A model generated the notes under the pieces. It saw only the letters and a program-made list of their open reading frames with translations. It had not been told where the DNA came from and ran no database searches. Position numbers and translations under genes: made by a program. 64,000 bases of DNA from Pacificispira sp033344895 (GTDB lineage: Bacteria; Pseudomonadota; Alphaproteobacteria; UBA8366; Aestuariispiraceae): contig OZ245920.1 of assembly GCA_965229685.1 (NCBI GenBank), positions 930,001 through 994,000 on the forward strand, given 5' to 3'. Positions 42,572 to 51,616 of the stretch are shown in pieces (position 1 is the stretch's first letter; each line of letters opens with the position of its first letter).

Positions 42572-43198
42572 ATGTCAGATTTCCTGTTGCTTGTCGGTCC
42601 GCTGGTCTTTTTCGCATTCAATGTGCTGACCCCAGGGCCGAATGTGCTGAATACGATCGGGACCGCCCTGGGATCGGGCAGGGCGGCGGCCTATGGCTGC
42701 GCGGCGGCCTGTGCCGTCGGGGTGTTGGGCTGGGCTGCGGCGGCACTGCTGGGGGCGGGCGCCCTCTTTGCCGCTGTTCCGGAACTGCGGGACGGACTGA
42801 CCGCTTTCGGAGCGCTGGTGCTGTTTTACTTCGCCTATCGCTATCTGCGGCGCGCGTTCGGCCGTGCCGATGCGGTGCAGCGGATCAGCGGGGTGAGCCC
42901 CCGGGTTGCCTTCACCCAGGCCTTTCTGGTCCTGGCAACCAATCCGAAGGCCCTGACAACCTGGATCGCGCTGCTGTCGATCTTTCCCGCGATTTCGGTC
43001 TCCTGGGTCAATATGGTGGCTTTCGGGCTGGGCTGCGCCGCGGTCGCCGGTGGCGGGCATGCCGTCTACGCCACTGTGTTCTCCACCAGCCATGCCGCGC
43101 GGCTCTATGCGAAGGCGGCGCGGCCGGTCAACGGATTGGTCGGCGCGGGTTTCACCCTCTATGCGTTGAAGCTGCTGGCCGGGGTGTTTCCTGCCTGA
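42572..43198 (+). CDS. LysE/RhtB-family amino acid exporter (first copy)
   Basis: 208 residues, six hydrophobic segments. The N-terminal VFFAFNVLTPGPNVLNTIGTALGSGR carries the family's TPGP motif, and AFLVLATNPKALTTWIALLS is the conserved N-P-K region. Proteins of this group export amino acids or homoserine lactones in exchange for protons; the substrate is not indicated. A second member is encoded at 54014. No adjacent Lrp-type regulator is seen. Confidence 0.85.
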   Translation: MSDFLLLVGPLVFFAFNVLTPGPNVLNTIGTALGSGRAAAYGCAAACAVGVLGWAAAALLGAGALFAAVPELRDGLTAFGALVLFYFAYRYLRRAFGRADAVQRISGVSPRVAFTQAFLVLATNPKALTTWIALLSIFPAISVSWVNMVAFGLGCAAVAGGGHAVYATVFSTSHAARLYAKAARPVNGLVGAGFTLYALKLLAGVFPA

Positions 43199-43268
43199 AC
43201 CTGCTGACAATCCGTGTCAGCAGCCGGATGATAGTCTGGCCCTACCGAACGCGAAGAAGAGGTGCGCC

Positions 43269-43724
43269 ATGTCCCTGTCCGACTACTCATCCCCCTCCGG
43301 CACGCTGGAGCCGGTTTGGACACTGGAAATCCAGACCCTTGCCGAGGATGTCGACCGGATCCTTGACGCCGTGATCAAGGTGCATCCGCTCGCTTACGGA
43401 CGCTATCGCCGCAATGCCAGTGTCAGTGCGGTGGGCTATGAGACATCGCAGCCGATGGCCGGGTCCACGACGGATACCCATGTCGGTGGTTTCACGCCGG
43501 GGGATACGGAGGCCTATCCGATGGTCGAACTGAAGATTTCGATAGAGCGTGACCAGTCGGCCCTGGAGAAGGTGATGGCGGCAATCCTGGAAGTTCATCA
43601 TTACGAGCAGCCGGTGATTTTCGTCCGGGAGGCCTGGGCGAGCCGGGCTGCCTATGATCCGAATCGCGACAACCCCCATCGCTGGTGGAATGACGGCCGT
43701 GGCCTGCCGGAGAGGATTCGATGA
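43269..43724 (+). CDS. CutA/NIF3-insert-like protein of unknown function
   Basis: 151 residues. The middle part (WTLEIQTLAEDVDRILDAVIKVHPLAYGRYRRNASVSAVG, then MVELKISIERDQSALEKVMAAILEVHHYEQPVIFVREAW) suggests a ferredoxin-like alpha-beta fold of the type inserted in NIF3/YqfO proteins or in CutA, where a strand-helix-strand ends in H-x-Y-E-x-P. No catalytic residue is evident. Cytoplasmic. Its stop is near that of the convergent small membrane protein gene. Confidence 0.55.
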   Translation: MSLSDYSSPSGTLEPVWTLEIQTLAEDVDRILDAVIKVHPLAYGRYRRNASVSAVGYETSQPMAGSTTDTHVGGFTPGDTEAYPMVELKISIERDQSALEKVMAAILEVHHYEQPVIFVREAWASRAAYDPNRDNPHRWWNDGRGLPERIR

Positions 43725-43730
43725 ATTCGC

Positions 43731-44069
43731 TCAGCCGAACCGGTCGAAGTCGCCCTTCGCTTTCGCCTCTTCTATCTTTCGCAGTGTCTCGGCGTCATCC
43801 CGGTCCCGGCGGTCCATTGAGTTCGCAATCCGCTCCCGGCCAGCATGGCCGCCTATCCACCAGATGAAGAAATAGCCTGATGCCGCAGCCACGATGATCG
43901 TCAGCAGGAACTTTACGAAGAACGGCAACCAGGTCACATCGAAGACAGAGAAGAATATCCAGCCGCCGATGCAAATCGCGAGAAAGGCCATACCGGCCTC
44001 ACGCCAACCGCTGGAATGTTCCGGGTGGTTGATATCCCGCATTGCCGCTTCATCGTCGAGCCGGTTCAT
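43731..44069 (-). CDS. Small two-helix membrane protein
   Basis: 112 residues with two hydrophobic segments (AFLAICIGGWIFFSVF and FLLTIIVAAASGYFFIWWIGG) and a charged C-terminal tail rich in Arg, Asp and Lys (MDRRDRDDAETLRKIEEAKAKGD), probably cytoplasmic. No family recognised. The start lies 66 bases from the stop of the methyltransferase gene transcribed on the same strand. Confidence 0.6.
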   Translation of the reverse strand: MNRLDDEAAMRDINHPEHSSGWREAGMAFLAICIGGWIFFSVFDVTWLPFFVKFLLTIIVAAASGYFFIWWIGGHAGRERIANSMDRRDRDDAETLRKIEEAKAKGDFDRFG

Positions 44070-44135
44070 CCTTGCCTCTATCTGCGTGCCGATCGAAGAA
44101 TAGCACAGGAAGCACAGTTCAGGTTTCTGAGCGGA

Positions 44136-45023
44136 TTACAGTGTGTTTTTCAGCCGTGCGATGTGATCCGCGCCGATGCCGCAGCAGCCGCCGATGATTC
44201 CGGCGCCTGCCGCTTTCCAGGAACGGGCGAAATCGGCATAGAGCTCGGGGGTAAGGTCGCGCCGGACTTCGCTGACGCCTTCATTCGCGGCAGTATCGTC
44301 CGTCTTCGTCGCGAAGGCGTTGGCGTAGACGCCGATCAATCTACCGGCGGCCTTGTGGGCCGCCTGCGCGACCGCCTGTTCCATCACTTCCGGCTGGGAA
44401 CAGTTGAACAGCACGGCTTCGACAGATGCCGCCTTCGGGTGGGGCAGTATGTGCCCCAACCAGTCGCCGATACTTTCGCCGGACCGCAGGACCGGCTCCC
44501 TGTCGTCGAGTGTGCAGGAAATCCAAACCGGCTTGTCATGGGGCGCGCAGAGTTCCAGGGCGACAAGGCTTTCAGAGATGCTGGAGATCGTTTCCGCCAG
44601 GAACAGGTCGGCGAAAGGGGCCTGCGGGTCGATGATTTCGGGCCATAGCTGTCGCGCGCCGGCCGGGTCGAACTTTTCGGGCTCGTAGGACCCGAAAAGC
44701 GGCGGAACGGATGCCGCGACCCGGACCGGGCGGCCTGCGGCATCCGCTGCATCCCGGGCCAGTTTTCCGGCGAGCTCCGCCAGGCCGCGCCCGTCCTTGC
44801 GGAAGCGGGCATCGCCCAGATGGAACGGCACGACGGCATAGGCATTGGTGGTGATGACGTCCGCGCCGGCTGCGGCAAACCGGTCATGGACCCGACGCAC
44901 AAAGTCCGGCGCCTCGATCAGCGACAATGCGGACCATTCCGGCTGGCGGAACGGGGCGCCCATGTCGATGAGTTCGCGGCTGATACCGCCGTCAAGAACG
45001 ATCATTCCCGTATTCCAAATCAT
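44136..45023 (-). CDS. Homocysteine S-methyltransferase family protein
   Basis: 295 residues from ATG 45021-45023 (another ATG at 45003-45005 has a better ribosome-binding site). LDGGISRELIDMG at the N-terminus is the barrel start, and the zinc ligands are VLFNCSQPE and IIGGCCGIG. ADVITTNAY fits the MmuM/BhmT family, which moves a methyl group from S-methylmethionine or betaine to homocysteine. The donor is not clear from sequence. It lies beyond the gcvP terminator and is therefore likely separate from the gcv operon. Confidence 0.82.
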   Translation of the reverse strand: MIWNTGMIVLDGGISRELIDMGAPFRQPEWSALSLIEAPDFVRRVHDRFAAAGADVITTNAYAVVPFHLGDARFRKDGRGLAELAGKLARDAADAAGRPVRVAASVPPLFGSYEPEKFDPAGARQLWPEIIDPQAPFADLFLAETISSISESLVALELCAPHDKPVWISCTLDDREPVLRSGESIGDWLGHILPHPKAASVEAVLFNCSQPEVMEQAVAQAAHKAAGRLIGVYANAFATKTDDTAANEGVSEVRRDLTPELYADFARSWKAAGAGIIGGCCGIGADHIARLKNTL

Positions 45024-45083
45024 CCGGACCCTGTTGCCGATTTCCTGCGAGAGCAAGGACCTTCACGGGGCCGGAGACTTCCA

Positions 45084-45125
45084 GAAACAACGTCGTGCTC
45101 CTGCTTCCGCAAGAGCACGACGTTG
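45084..45125 (-). terminator. Hairpin after gcvP
   Basis: Perfect 13-bp arms (caacgtcgtgctc / gagcacgacgttg) around a 12-base loop, followed on the minus strand by tttctgg. Likely the terminator of gcvT-gcvH-gcvP; the T-run is short. Confidence 0.65.
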
Positions 45126-45138
45126 CCATCAAGGCGCC

Positions 45139-48075
45139 TTATTCCGCCGCCTCCGCATAGGCGTCCATCGGCGGACAGGTGCAGACCAGATTGCGGTCGC
45201 CGGCGACATTGTCGACGCGGGCGACGGGCGGCCAGTACTTGTCGTCGCGGGTGGAAGGCAGCGGGAAGAACGCGGCTTCCTTGGTGTAGGGCTTCGGCCA
45301 GGGCGTTTCCATCAGCAGATGATGGGTATGCGGTGCATTGACCAGGACGTTGTTTTCTCTGTCGGCCTTGCCTTCCTCGACTTCCCGGATTTCCTCGCGG
45401 ATGCGGATCATTGCATCGCAGAACCGGTCCAGTTCCCGTTTTGCCTCGCTCTCCGTTGGTTCGATCATCATCGTTTCCGGCACCGGCCAGGACATCGTCG
45501 GGGCATGGAACCCGAAATCGACCAGACGCTTGGCAATGTCCTCGACCGACACGCCGCAGGTTTCCTTGAAGGCGCGGCAGTCGACGATGCATTCATGGGC
45601 GACCGTGCCGTTCCGCCCCGTATAGAGGATCGGGTAGTGATCCTTCAGACGGTGGGCGATGTAGTTCGCGTTCAGGATCGCGACCTCGGTGGCCTGACGC
45701 AGGCCCTGCGGTCCCATCATCCGGATATAGGCCCAGACGATCGGCAGGATGCTCGCCGACCCCCATGGTGCGGCCGAAACCGGCCCGACCGGCCCGACAT
45801 GGCCCTTGTCCTCATGGGCGTAGGGGTTCAGCCCATCGACCATCGGGTGTTCCGACAGGAAGGGCGCCAGGTGACGGCGGACGCCGATCGGGCCCATGCC
45901 CGGACCGCCGCCGCCATGCGGGATGCAGAAGGTCTTGTGCAGGTTCAGGTGGCTGACATCGGCGCCGAACTTGCCCGGTTTGCAGATGCCGACCATGGCG
46001 TTCAGGTTCGCGCCATCGACATAGACCTGCCCACCGTGCTCATGCACCAGGGCACAGATATCCTCTACCGTTTCCTCGAACACGCCGTGTGTCGACGGGT
46101 AGGTGATCATGATCGCGGCGAGGTTGTCGGTATGCTTCTCCGCCTTTTCCTTCAGGTCGGCCATGTCGATGTTGCCGGCCTCGTCGCATTTCACGACCAC
46201 GACCTTCATGCCGGCCATGATCGCGCTGGCCGGGTTGGTGCCATGGGCGGAGGACGGGATCAGGCAGATGTCGCGCTGCGTGTCGCCACGGCTTTCGTGG
46301 TAGCGGCGGATCGTCAGCAGTCCGGCATACTCGCCCTGACTGCCGGCATTCGGCATCAGCGAAATCGCGTCGTAGCCCGTGATCTCGCACAGCCAGGTTT
46401 CCAGATCCTCGAACATCTGCTGGTAGCCCTGGGCCTGATCCAGCGGTGCGAAGGGATGCAGATGGGCGAAGTTGCGCCAGGTGACGGGAATCATTTCCGT
46501 CGTGGCGTTCAGCTTCATGGTGCAGGACCCGAGCGGGATCATCGACCGGTCCAGCGCGATATCCTTGGCACAGAGCCAGCGGATGTAGCGCAGCATCTCG
46601 GTCTCGCCGTGATACAGATTGAAGATCGGGTGAGTGAGGTACTCGTCCGGCGTCCGGCGCAGGATATGCGGGATCACGTCGTCCGCAACCTCCCGATCCA
46701 GGGCGCCGATGGACAGCGGCTCGTCCTTGTTGCTGGAAAAGACCGCCAGGAGCCTGTCCAGGTCCTGCCGTTTGGTCGCCTCGTCCAGGGAGATCCCCAG
46801 CGTATCGCTGTCGACCAGGCGCAGGTTGATACCCGCAGCCTTGGCTTTAGCCAGAAGACGCGGCGCCTGACCGGGCTGGCGGACCTGAATCGTGTCGAAG
46901 AACTTCGAATGGACGATTTCGTAGCCCCGGCGGCGCAGCGCCTCGGCAACGATCTGGGCCTTGCGATGGATGCGGCGCGCAATGCGGTACAGCCCGTGCG
47001 GACCGTGATAGACCGCATAGAATCCGGCGATTACCGCCAGAAGGACCTGCGCCGTGCAGATGTTGCTGGTCGCCTTCTCGCGGCGGATATGCTGTTCGCG
47101 GGTTTGCAGCGCCATGCGCAGCGCCTTGCGGCCCTCGGCATCGACGGACACGCCGATAATACGGCCCGGGGTGTTGCGCTTGTGGGCCTCGCGGGTTGCG
47201 AAGAAGGCAGCGTGCGGCCCGCCATAGCCCATTGGAACGCCGAAGCGCTGGGCCGAGCCTACGACGACATCGGCGCCGTATTCCCCCGGCGGCTTCAGCA
47301 TGACCAGGGCCATGAGATCGCTGGCGACAATGGCCAGTCCACCCTTTTCCTGGACCTTGCGGATCGGTTCGGAGATGTCACGAATCCGGCCTGACGATCC
47401 GGGATACTGGATCAGCGCGCCGAACACGTCGGCCTCGTCCAGGTCGGTATCGGAATCACCCTCGATCACCTCGATGCCCAGGGACCAGGCGCGGGTGCGG
47501 ATCACCGCCAGTGTCTGCGGATGGACATCGTTATCGACGAAGAAGGCGTCGGATTTGGATTTGGAAACGCGATGTGCCATGGCCATGGCCTCCGCCGCCG
47601 CCGTCCCCTCGTCCAGCAGCGAGGCATTGGCCAGTTCCATGCCGGTCAGATCGATCACCATCTGCTGATAGTTCAGCAGCGCTTCCAGGCGACCCTGGCT
47701 GACTTCCGGCTGATACGGCGTATAGGCGGTGTACCAGCCCGGATTTTCCAGCACGTTTCGTAGAATGACCGGAGGCGTGATCGTGCCGTAATATCCCATG
47801 CCGATCATGGTCGTGCAGACCTTGTTCTTGTCGGCGATGGCGCGCAGGGCGGAGAGCGTCTTGCGCTCGCTGATGGACGGCGGAATGTCCAGCGGATCGT
47901 CGATGCGAATTGACGGCGGCACGGCCGTTTCGATCAGTTCATTCAGGGACTTGTAGCCGAGTTCGCCCAGCATCTCCTTGATCTGCGGCTTCCCGGGCCC
48001 GATGTGGCGGCGGATGAAGTCGTGATGCACTTCCAGATCGTCGAGGGTCAGACGATCGTCATTGTCATGGGCCAT
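45139..48075 (-). CDS. gcvP: Glycine dehydrogenase (P protein), single-chain
   Basis: 978 residues, so both halves of the P protein are on one chain. The C-terminal half has NLHKTFCIPHGGGGPGMGPIGV with the PLP Lys, and the N-terminal half the degenerate copy (PMGYGGPHAAFFATREAHKR). It decarboxylates glycine and passes the methylamine group to the lipoyl arm of GcvH. It is the last gene of the operon after gcvT and gcvH, in the same order as in many alphaproteobacteria, and is under the glycine riboswitch. Confidence 0.95.
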   Translation of the reverse strand: MAHDNDDRLTLDDLEVHHDFIRRHIGPGKPQIKEMLGELGYKSLNELIETAVPPSIRIDDPLDIPPSISERKTLSALRAIADKNKVCTTMIGMGYYGTITPPVILRNVLENPGWYTAYTPYQPEVSQGRLEALLNYQQMVIDLTGMELANASLLDEGTAAAEAMAMAHRVSKSKSDAFFVDNDVHPQTLAVIRTRAWSLGIEVIEGDSDTDLDEADVFGALIQYPGSSGRIRDISEPIRKVQEKGGLAIVASDLMALVMLKPPGEYGADVVVGSAQRFGVPMGYGGPHAAFFATREAHKRNTPGRIIGVSVDAEGRKALRMALQTREQHIRREKATSNICTAQVLLAVIAGFYAVYHGPHGLYRIARRIHRKAQIVAEALRRRGYEIVHSKFFDTIQVRQPGQAPRLLAKAKAAGINLRLVDSDTLGISLDEATKRQDLDRLLAVFSSNKDEPLSIGALDREVADDVIPHILRRTPDEYLTHPIFNLYHGETEMLRYIRWLCAKDIALDRSMIPLGSCTMKLNATTEMIPVTWRNFAHLHPFAPLDQAQGYQQMFEDLETWLCEITGYDAISLMPNAGSQGEYAGLLTIRRYHESRGDTQRDICLIPSSAHGTNPASAIMAGMKVVVVKCDEAGNIDMADLKEKAEKHTDNLAAIMITYPSTHGVFEETVEDICALVHEHGGQVYVDGANLNAMVGICKPGKFGADVSHLNLHKTFCIPHGGGGPGMGPIGVRRHLAPFLSEHPMVDGLNPYAHEDKGHVGPVGPVSAAPWGSASILPIVWAYIRMMGPQGLRQATEVAILNANYIAHRLKDHYPILYTGRNGTVAHECIVDCRAFKETCGVSVEDIAKRLVDFGFHAPTMSWPVPETMMIEPTESEAKRELDRFCDAMIRIREEIREVEEGKADRENNVLVNAPHTHHLLMETPWPKPYTKEAAFFPLPSTRDDKYWPPVARVDNVAGDRNLVCTCPPMDAYAEAAE

Positions 48076-48189
48076 GGTGCTGTTTCCTCTGCTACGCTGT
48101 CCTGTCCGCGAGGGCGCATGCCCTCGCGGTCCCGCATCGTGCGTTTTCCGGCGTTACCCCCTGAACTACGGGGAAACGCGCCGGGGCGA

Positions 48190-48561
48190 TCAGTCCTCGA
48201 TAAATTCCTTGTAGTCGGACTCGCTCATCAGATCGTCCAACTCGCTCTTGTCGGCGATGGTCATCTTGAAGAACCAGCCATCCCCTTCAGCGTCCTCGTT
48301 CACCGTACCCGGATTGTCGCTCAGGGCTTCGTTGACCTCGGTGATCTCGCCGCCAATCGGGGCGTAGACCTCACTGGCGGCCTTCACGGATTCGACAACG
48401 CCTGCTTCGTCGTCCTTGTTCAAGGTTGCGCCGACTTCGGGCAGTTCGACGAAAACGATATCGCCCAGTTGCTCCTGCGCGTGGTTGGTAATGCCGACGG
48501 TCGCGGTATCGCCGTCGATTTCCACCCATTCATGCTCTTCGGAATACTTACGTTCGGCCAT
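48190..48561 (-). CDS. gcvH: Glycine cleavage system H protein
   Basis: 123 residues. GVVESVKAASEVYAPIGGEITEVNEAL holds the lipoylated Lys in the usual ESVKA context, and EHEWVEIDGDTATVGITNHAQEQLGDIVFVELPEVG is the N-terminal strand. It carries the aminomethyl intermediate between P and T proteins. It sits between gcvT and gcvP. Confidence 0.95.
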   Translation of the reverse strand: MAERKYSEEHEWVEIDGDTATVGITNHAQEQLGDIVFVELPEVGATLNKDDEAGVVESVKAASEVYAPIGGEITEVNEALSDNPGTVNEDAEGDGWFFKMTIADKSELDDLMSESDYKEFIED

Positions 48562-48602
48562 GATCCCTCTTCTCCCTGATCTTTGGTCGATGGTGATGAA
48601 CT

Positions 48603-49736
48603 CTAACCCCGATAGAAACCGGGGGGAACGAAAGGCAGTTTCGCGACCTTGGCCGGCATGGCCTTACCGCGAACCGACAGGAAGATCTCCGTGCCGGGTT
48701 TGGCCAGATCGGCCGGGACATAGCCCATCGCGACCGGACCGCCGACGGTCGGACCGAAGCCGCCGCTGGTAATCACACCGATGGCTTCGCCGTCGGCATT
48801 CTGAATTTCGGTGCCCTCGCGCGCCGGCGCCCGGCCTTCCGGCTGGATGCCCACGCGTTTGCGCGACACGCCGTCGGCAATCTGGGCCAGGACGATGGCG
48901 GCACCGGGGAAACCGCCCTCTGTGCGGCGCCGCTTTCCGATGGACCATGTCAGCCCGCCTTCAACGGGCGTCGTCGTGTCATCGATGTCATGACCATAAA
49001 GGCAGAGCCCTGCCTCCAGGCGCAGGGAATCGCGCGCCCCGAGGCCGATGGGGGCGACGGCCTCCTCGGCCAGCAGCGCACGGGCCAGCGTCTCGGCATC
49101 GGAATCGGGCACGGAAATCTCGTAACCGTCCTCCCCGGTATAGCCGGATCGACTGATCCACAGATCCGCACCTTTCCAGTCGATGCGGGTCTGGCTCATG
49201 AAGGGCATGGTTGCCAGTTCCGCGCCGAACAGTGCGGCCGCGACGTCCGCCGCTTTCGGACCCTGCAGGGCGATCAGCGCGCGATCTTCCAGGCGTTCAA
49301 CGCGGACGCGGCCTTTCAGCGCATCGCCAATCAGGGTGAGGTCCTGATCCTTACAGGCGGCGTTGACCACCAGATACAGACGGTCTGTTCCGAAGGAGTC
49401 GACCGGGCGCGTCACCATCAGGTCGTCCAGAATGCCGCCCTTGTCGTTCAACAACTGGGAGTATCGCTGGCGGCCGGGCTCCAGGCCCTGAACATCGGCC
49501 GGAACCAGCGTCTCCAGCGCGATGGCCGGATCCGTGCCGTCCTCGGCAATCAGCCATGCCTGACCCATATGCGATACATCAAACAGGCCCGCGGCCTCCC
49601 GCGTGTGGGTATGTTCCTTCAGAATGCCCGCCGGGTATTGCACCGGCATGTCATATCCCGCGAAAGGCACCATCTTGCCGCCCAGTTCACGGTGCAGGGC
49701 GTTCAGCGGCGTTGTCTTGAGCGACTCTTCGGTCAT
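48603..49736 (-). CDS. gcvT: Aminomethyltransferase (T protein)
   Basis: 377 residues. FAGYDMPVQYPAGILKEHTHTREAAGLFDVSHMGQ at the N-terminus, RSGYTGEDGYEISVP and a C-terminal beta domain (FLSVRGKAMPAKVAKLPFVPPGFYRG) match GcvT. It transfers the methylene group to tetrahydrofolate, giving 5,10-methylene-THF. It is the first gene of the operon and lies just after a glycine riboswitch and its terminator. Confidence 0.95.
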   Translation of the reverse strand: MTEESLKTTPLNALHRELGGKMVPFAGYDMPVQYPAGILKEHTHTREAAGLFDVSHMGQAWLIAEDGTDPAIALETLVPADVQGLEPGRQRYSQLLNDKGGILDDLMVTRPVDSFGTDRLYLVVNAACKDQDLTLIGDALKGRVRVERLEDRALIALQGPKAADVAAALFGAELATMPFMSQTRIDWKGADLWISRSGYTGEDGYEISVPDSDAETLARALLAEEAVAPIGLGARDSLRLEAGLCLYGHDIDDTTTPVEGGLTWSIGKRRRTEGGFPGAAIVLAQIADGVSRKRVGIQPEGRAPAREGTEIQNADGEAIGVITSGGFGPTVGGPVAMGYVPADLAKPGTEIFLSVRGKAMPAKVAKLPFVPPGFYRG

Positions 49737-49758
49737 TGCCGTCTCCCGATTTCACAAA

Positions 49759-49794
49759 CAAAAAAAGACGCGGCCGAATCGCTTCGACAACGCG
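49759..49794 (-). terminator. Riboswitch expression platform: terminator before gcvT
   Basis: On the minus strand a GC-rich hairpin (49769-49794, outer cgcg arms and inner cgaa/ttcg) is followed by a run of seven T (complement of 49760-49766), 23 bases before the gcvT start. Glycine binding to the aptamers would be expected to prevent its formation, as in other gcv ON-switches. Confidence 0.7.
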
Positions 49795-49795
49795 C

Positions 49796-49984
49796 CCCTC
49801 TGTCTCGGAACCTGAGAGAGTCGCCAACGCGCTACGGCGCGGGGCTTACCCCGTCGGTGGGAACGGTCACCCGTTCCACTTTCCAGATCGTCCTCCGCGC
49901 CGCGGTCCTGGTGCCTGAGAGTTTCCGGGGCGGTTGCTCCTTCGGCGGCCGTGCTATGGGGCACAACACTCTCCCACAGGCGTC
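49796..49984 (-). promoter_or_regulatory. Tandem glycine riboswitch
   Basis: Read on the minus strand, aptamer 1 runs from gggagagtg through the core ccgaaggagcaa to aactctcaggcac; aptamer 2 follows after a short linker and ends gactctctcaggttccgag, with its core less like consensus (gacggggtaagcccc). The two-aptamer arrangement upstream of gcvT is characteristic of this RNA. The rest of 49737-50105 contains the expression-platform terminator and the start region of the divergent PAS_5 gene, nothing else. Confidence 0.85.
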
Positions 49985-50105
49985 ATCGGACTATGTCGCC
50001 TGCATGCTAGACGACGCCGCTTTTCTGTCAAGGTTACGCGATGGTTGCGGTGCCAGAAAAAACTTCGCCCTTTTCATTTCGAGGTCGATATGGAAAGTCG
50101 ATGCC

Positions 50106-50669
50106 ATGTTGAGCCACATCGAAGACGCCGGGAATGATTACCCTTGGGCCAGGACCATTGGACTGACCCAGGCCAGGGCGGTTATGGCGCTCTGGCAGGC
50201 CATGCCCATGCCGAAACCGCGCCGGAACCTGGACCCTCTGGCATTTGGCGGTCGGGTCCTGCCGCATCTCAATCTGTTGCGGCGGGTAGGGCAGGGGCAT
50301 GCCGTTGAAGATGTTCGCTACGATCTGGTGGGCGGTGTGGTCGATGACGCCGTGCCGCGGCTGAGGCCGGGCGCGATGGCGCTGCATGGCGCCGGTCCGG
50401 ACAACGACCGGATCGTGTTCTTCCGCTTCTATTCCGAATGCCTGACCAGACAGATGCCGGTCTTCTTCACCGGACAGTACCTGTCGGAGAGCAAGGTCCG
50501 CACGCATCTGCTTTGCTTATGCCTGCCGCTGGATCTGCGCGAAGGCGGGCCCGCCGAATCGATCCTGGTGGGCGCCTGGTTCCTTCCGGCGCAGGGTGCG
50601 TTTCAAAACGGTCCGGTTGGCAATTTCGAGGAGATTCCGCTGGAGACTCTTTGCCGCGGCAACGCCTAG
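50106..50669 (+). CDS. PAS_5-type protein
   Basis: 187 residues from the ATG 50106; a longer open frame upstream runs through the riboswitch and gcvT antisense and is not coding. Segments are LDPLAFGGRVLPHLNLLRRVG, VRYDLVGGVVDDAVPRLRPGA and LCLCLPLDLREGG...LVGAWFLPAQ, the PAS_5 strand pattern. No output domain. Its stop is a few bases from the stop of the convergent lipoprotein gene. Role unknown. Confidence 0.6.
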   Translation: MLSHIEDAGNDYPWARTIGLTQARAVMALWQAMPMPKPRRNLDPLAFGGRVLPHLNLLRRVGQGHAVEDVRYDLVGGVVDDAVPRLRPGAMALHGAGPDNDRIVFFRFYSECLTRQMPVFFTGQYLSESKVRTHLLCLCLPLDLREGGPAESILVGAWFLPAQGAFQNGPVGNFEEIPLETLCRGNA

Positions 50670-51199
50670 CGACCGCTTTCGGAGCGATTGTACTCCAGTT
50701 CTTCCTTCGACAGCTTGAGGCCGAGGAATACCAGAAACTCCTTCGAGGTCTGATCCAGTTCCTTCGGAATCTGGATGGTGACAAAATCAGAGCTGACGAT
50801 CGACGTCCTGTTGCCGACAAATTTCAGCGTCATAGGCAATTCGCGGCGCTGGAGTACGTCGCGGTCCCTGTTCGTAACGGCCAGGAAGACTTCGATCTGC
50901 TCTACTCCGTCGCGATCCGCCGGCCCGCGTACACCGCGAATGGCAATCGGGAAGGTCATCTCGATTTCATCCTCGTCCACGGTACATTCCCCGGACAGGA
51001 ACTTGATCTCCGCCTGCATCACCACATCGGTGATATCCCGACCGGGCCCGTCCGCGAATCGTGTCACCCGTTCGGTATCCAGCGGAATGCGGATGGTCGG
51101 GCAGGCGATGATCTCGTCGGGCGGACTGCTGCAAGCCGCGGTCGCGAGTGCAAGAGTGCCGATCAAGACGGCACGTGCCGCATTTCTTCCCATCCGCAT
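50666..51199 (-). CDS. Putative lipoprotein of unknown family
   Basis: 177 residues from ATG 51197-51199 (ggagag ribosome-binding site). The signal peptide MRMGRNAARAVLIGTLALATAAC ends in a lipobox with Cys23, so it should be lipid-anchored. The mature part has a beta-rich pattern (DITDVVMQAEIKFLSGECTVDEDEIEMTFPIAI) and a conserved acidic patch. No family was recognised. It ends inside a four-base overlap with the PAS_5 gene on the opposite strand. Confidence 0.7.
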   Translation of the reverse strand: MRMGRNAARAVLIGTLALATAACSSPPDEIIACPTIRIPLDTERVTRFADGPGRDITDVVMQAEIKFLSGECTVDEDEIEMTFPIAIRGVRGPADRDGVEQIEVFLAVTNRDRDVLQRRELPMTLKFVGNRTSIVSSDFVTIQIPKELDQTSKEFLVFLGLKLSKEELEYNRSESGR

Positions 51200-51212
51200 G
51201 AAACGAACTCTC

Positions 51213-51452
51213 CTAGATTTTCGAATGGCTACCGTCGCATAACGGTCCGTGCGCCGACATTCTGCAACCGCAAAAATAGACCAGCCTTGTCCTCTCCGCC
51301 CTGTAAGGGATCGGTGACGTTCCGGCCCCGGCATGACTGCCGTCGCAGAACGGTTGTTTAGAGGATCGGCCGCATGCACACCACATATACGTTTGACCTG
51401 CCTGCACCATCACCGGAAACGGCCCAATTGCCGGGTGTTTTCGCTCCGGCAT
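51213..51452 (-). CDS. Two-motif CDGSH iron-sulfur protein
   Basis: 79 residues. Two CDGSH motifs (CACGRSSKQPFCDGSH and CGCRMSAHGPLCDGSH), each able to hold a [2Fe-2S] cluster through three Cys and one His, with a YMW strand before the first. The ATG 51450-51452 was chosen over one 18 bases upstream because ggagga lies seven bases before it. Small CDGSH proteins are thought to act in iron-sulfur or redox handling. It lies just upstream of the lipoprotein gene on the same strand, 13 bases apart. Confidence 0.85.
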   Translation of the reverse strand: MPERKHPAIGPFPVMVQAGQTYMWCACGRSSKQPFCDGSHAGAGTSPIPYRAERTRLVYFCGCRMSAHGPLCDGSHSKI

Positions 51453-51616
51453 GACAACATCCTCCGGCATCGGGTCCCTGCCAGCGTCATACGCGATTCG
51501 CCGGTCGGCACGCTAATGGAGGCGCCCGGCAGGAACAAGGCTGTGCCAGCCTTCCCGGTTGACGGATGAGGCCGAAAGGGCGACGTAAGGGAACGCGCAA
51601 TTCCGGATGGGCGAAG

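Noticed and set aside
44845..47394. 849-codon open frame on the plus strand
   Set aside because: Antisense to the methyltransferase gene and gcvP, which carry complete family motifs.
48990..50105. Long plus-strand open frame running into the PAS_5 gene at 50106
   Set aside because: It lies antisense to gcvT and across the riboswitch; only the last 187 codons, after the ATG at 50106, have protein-like character.
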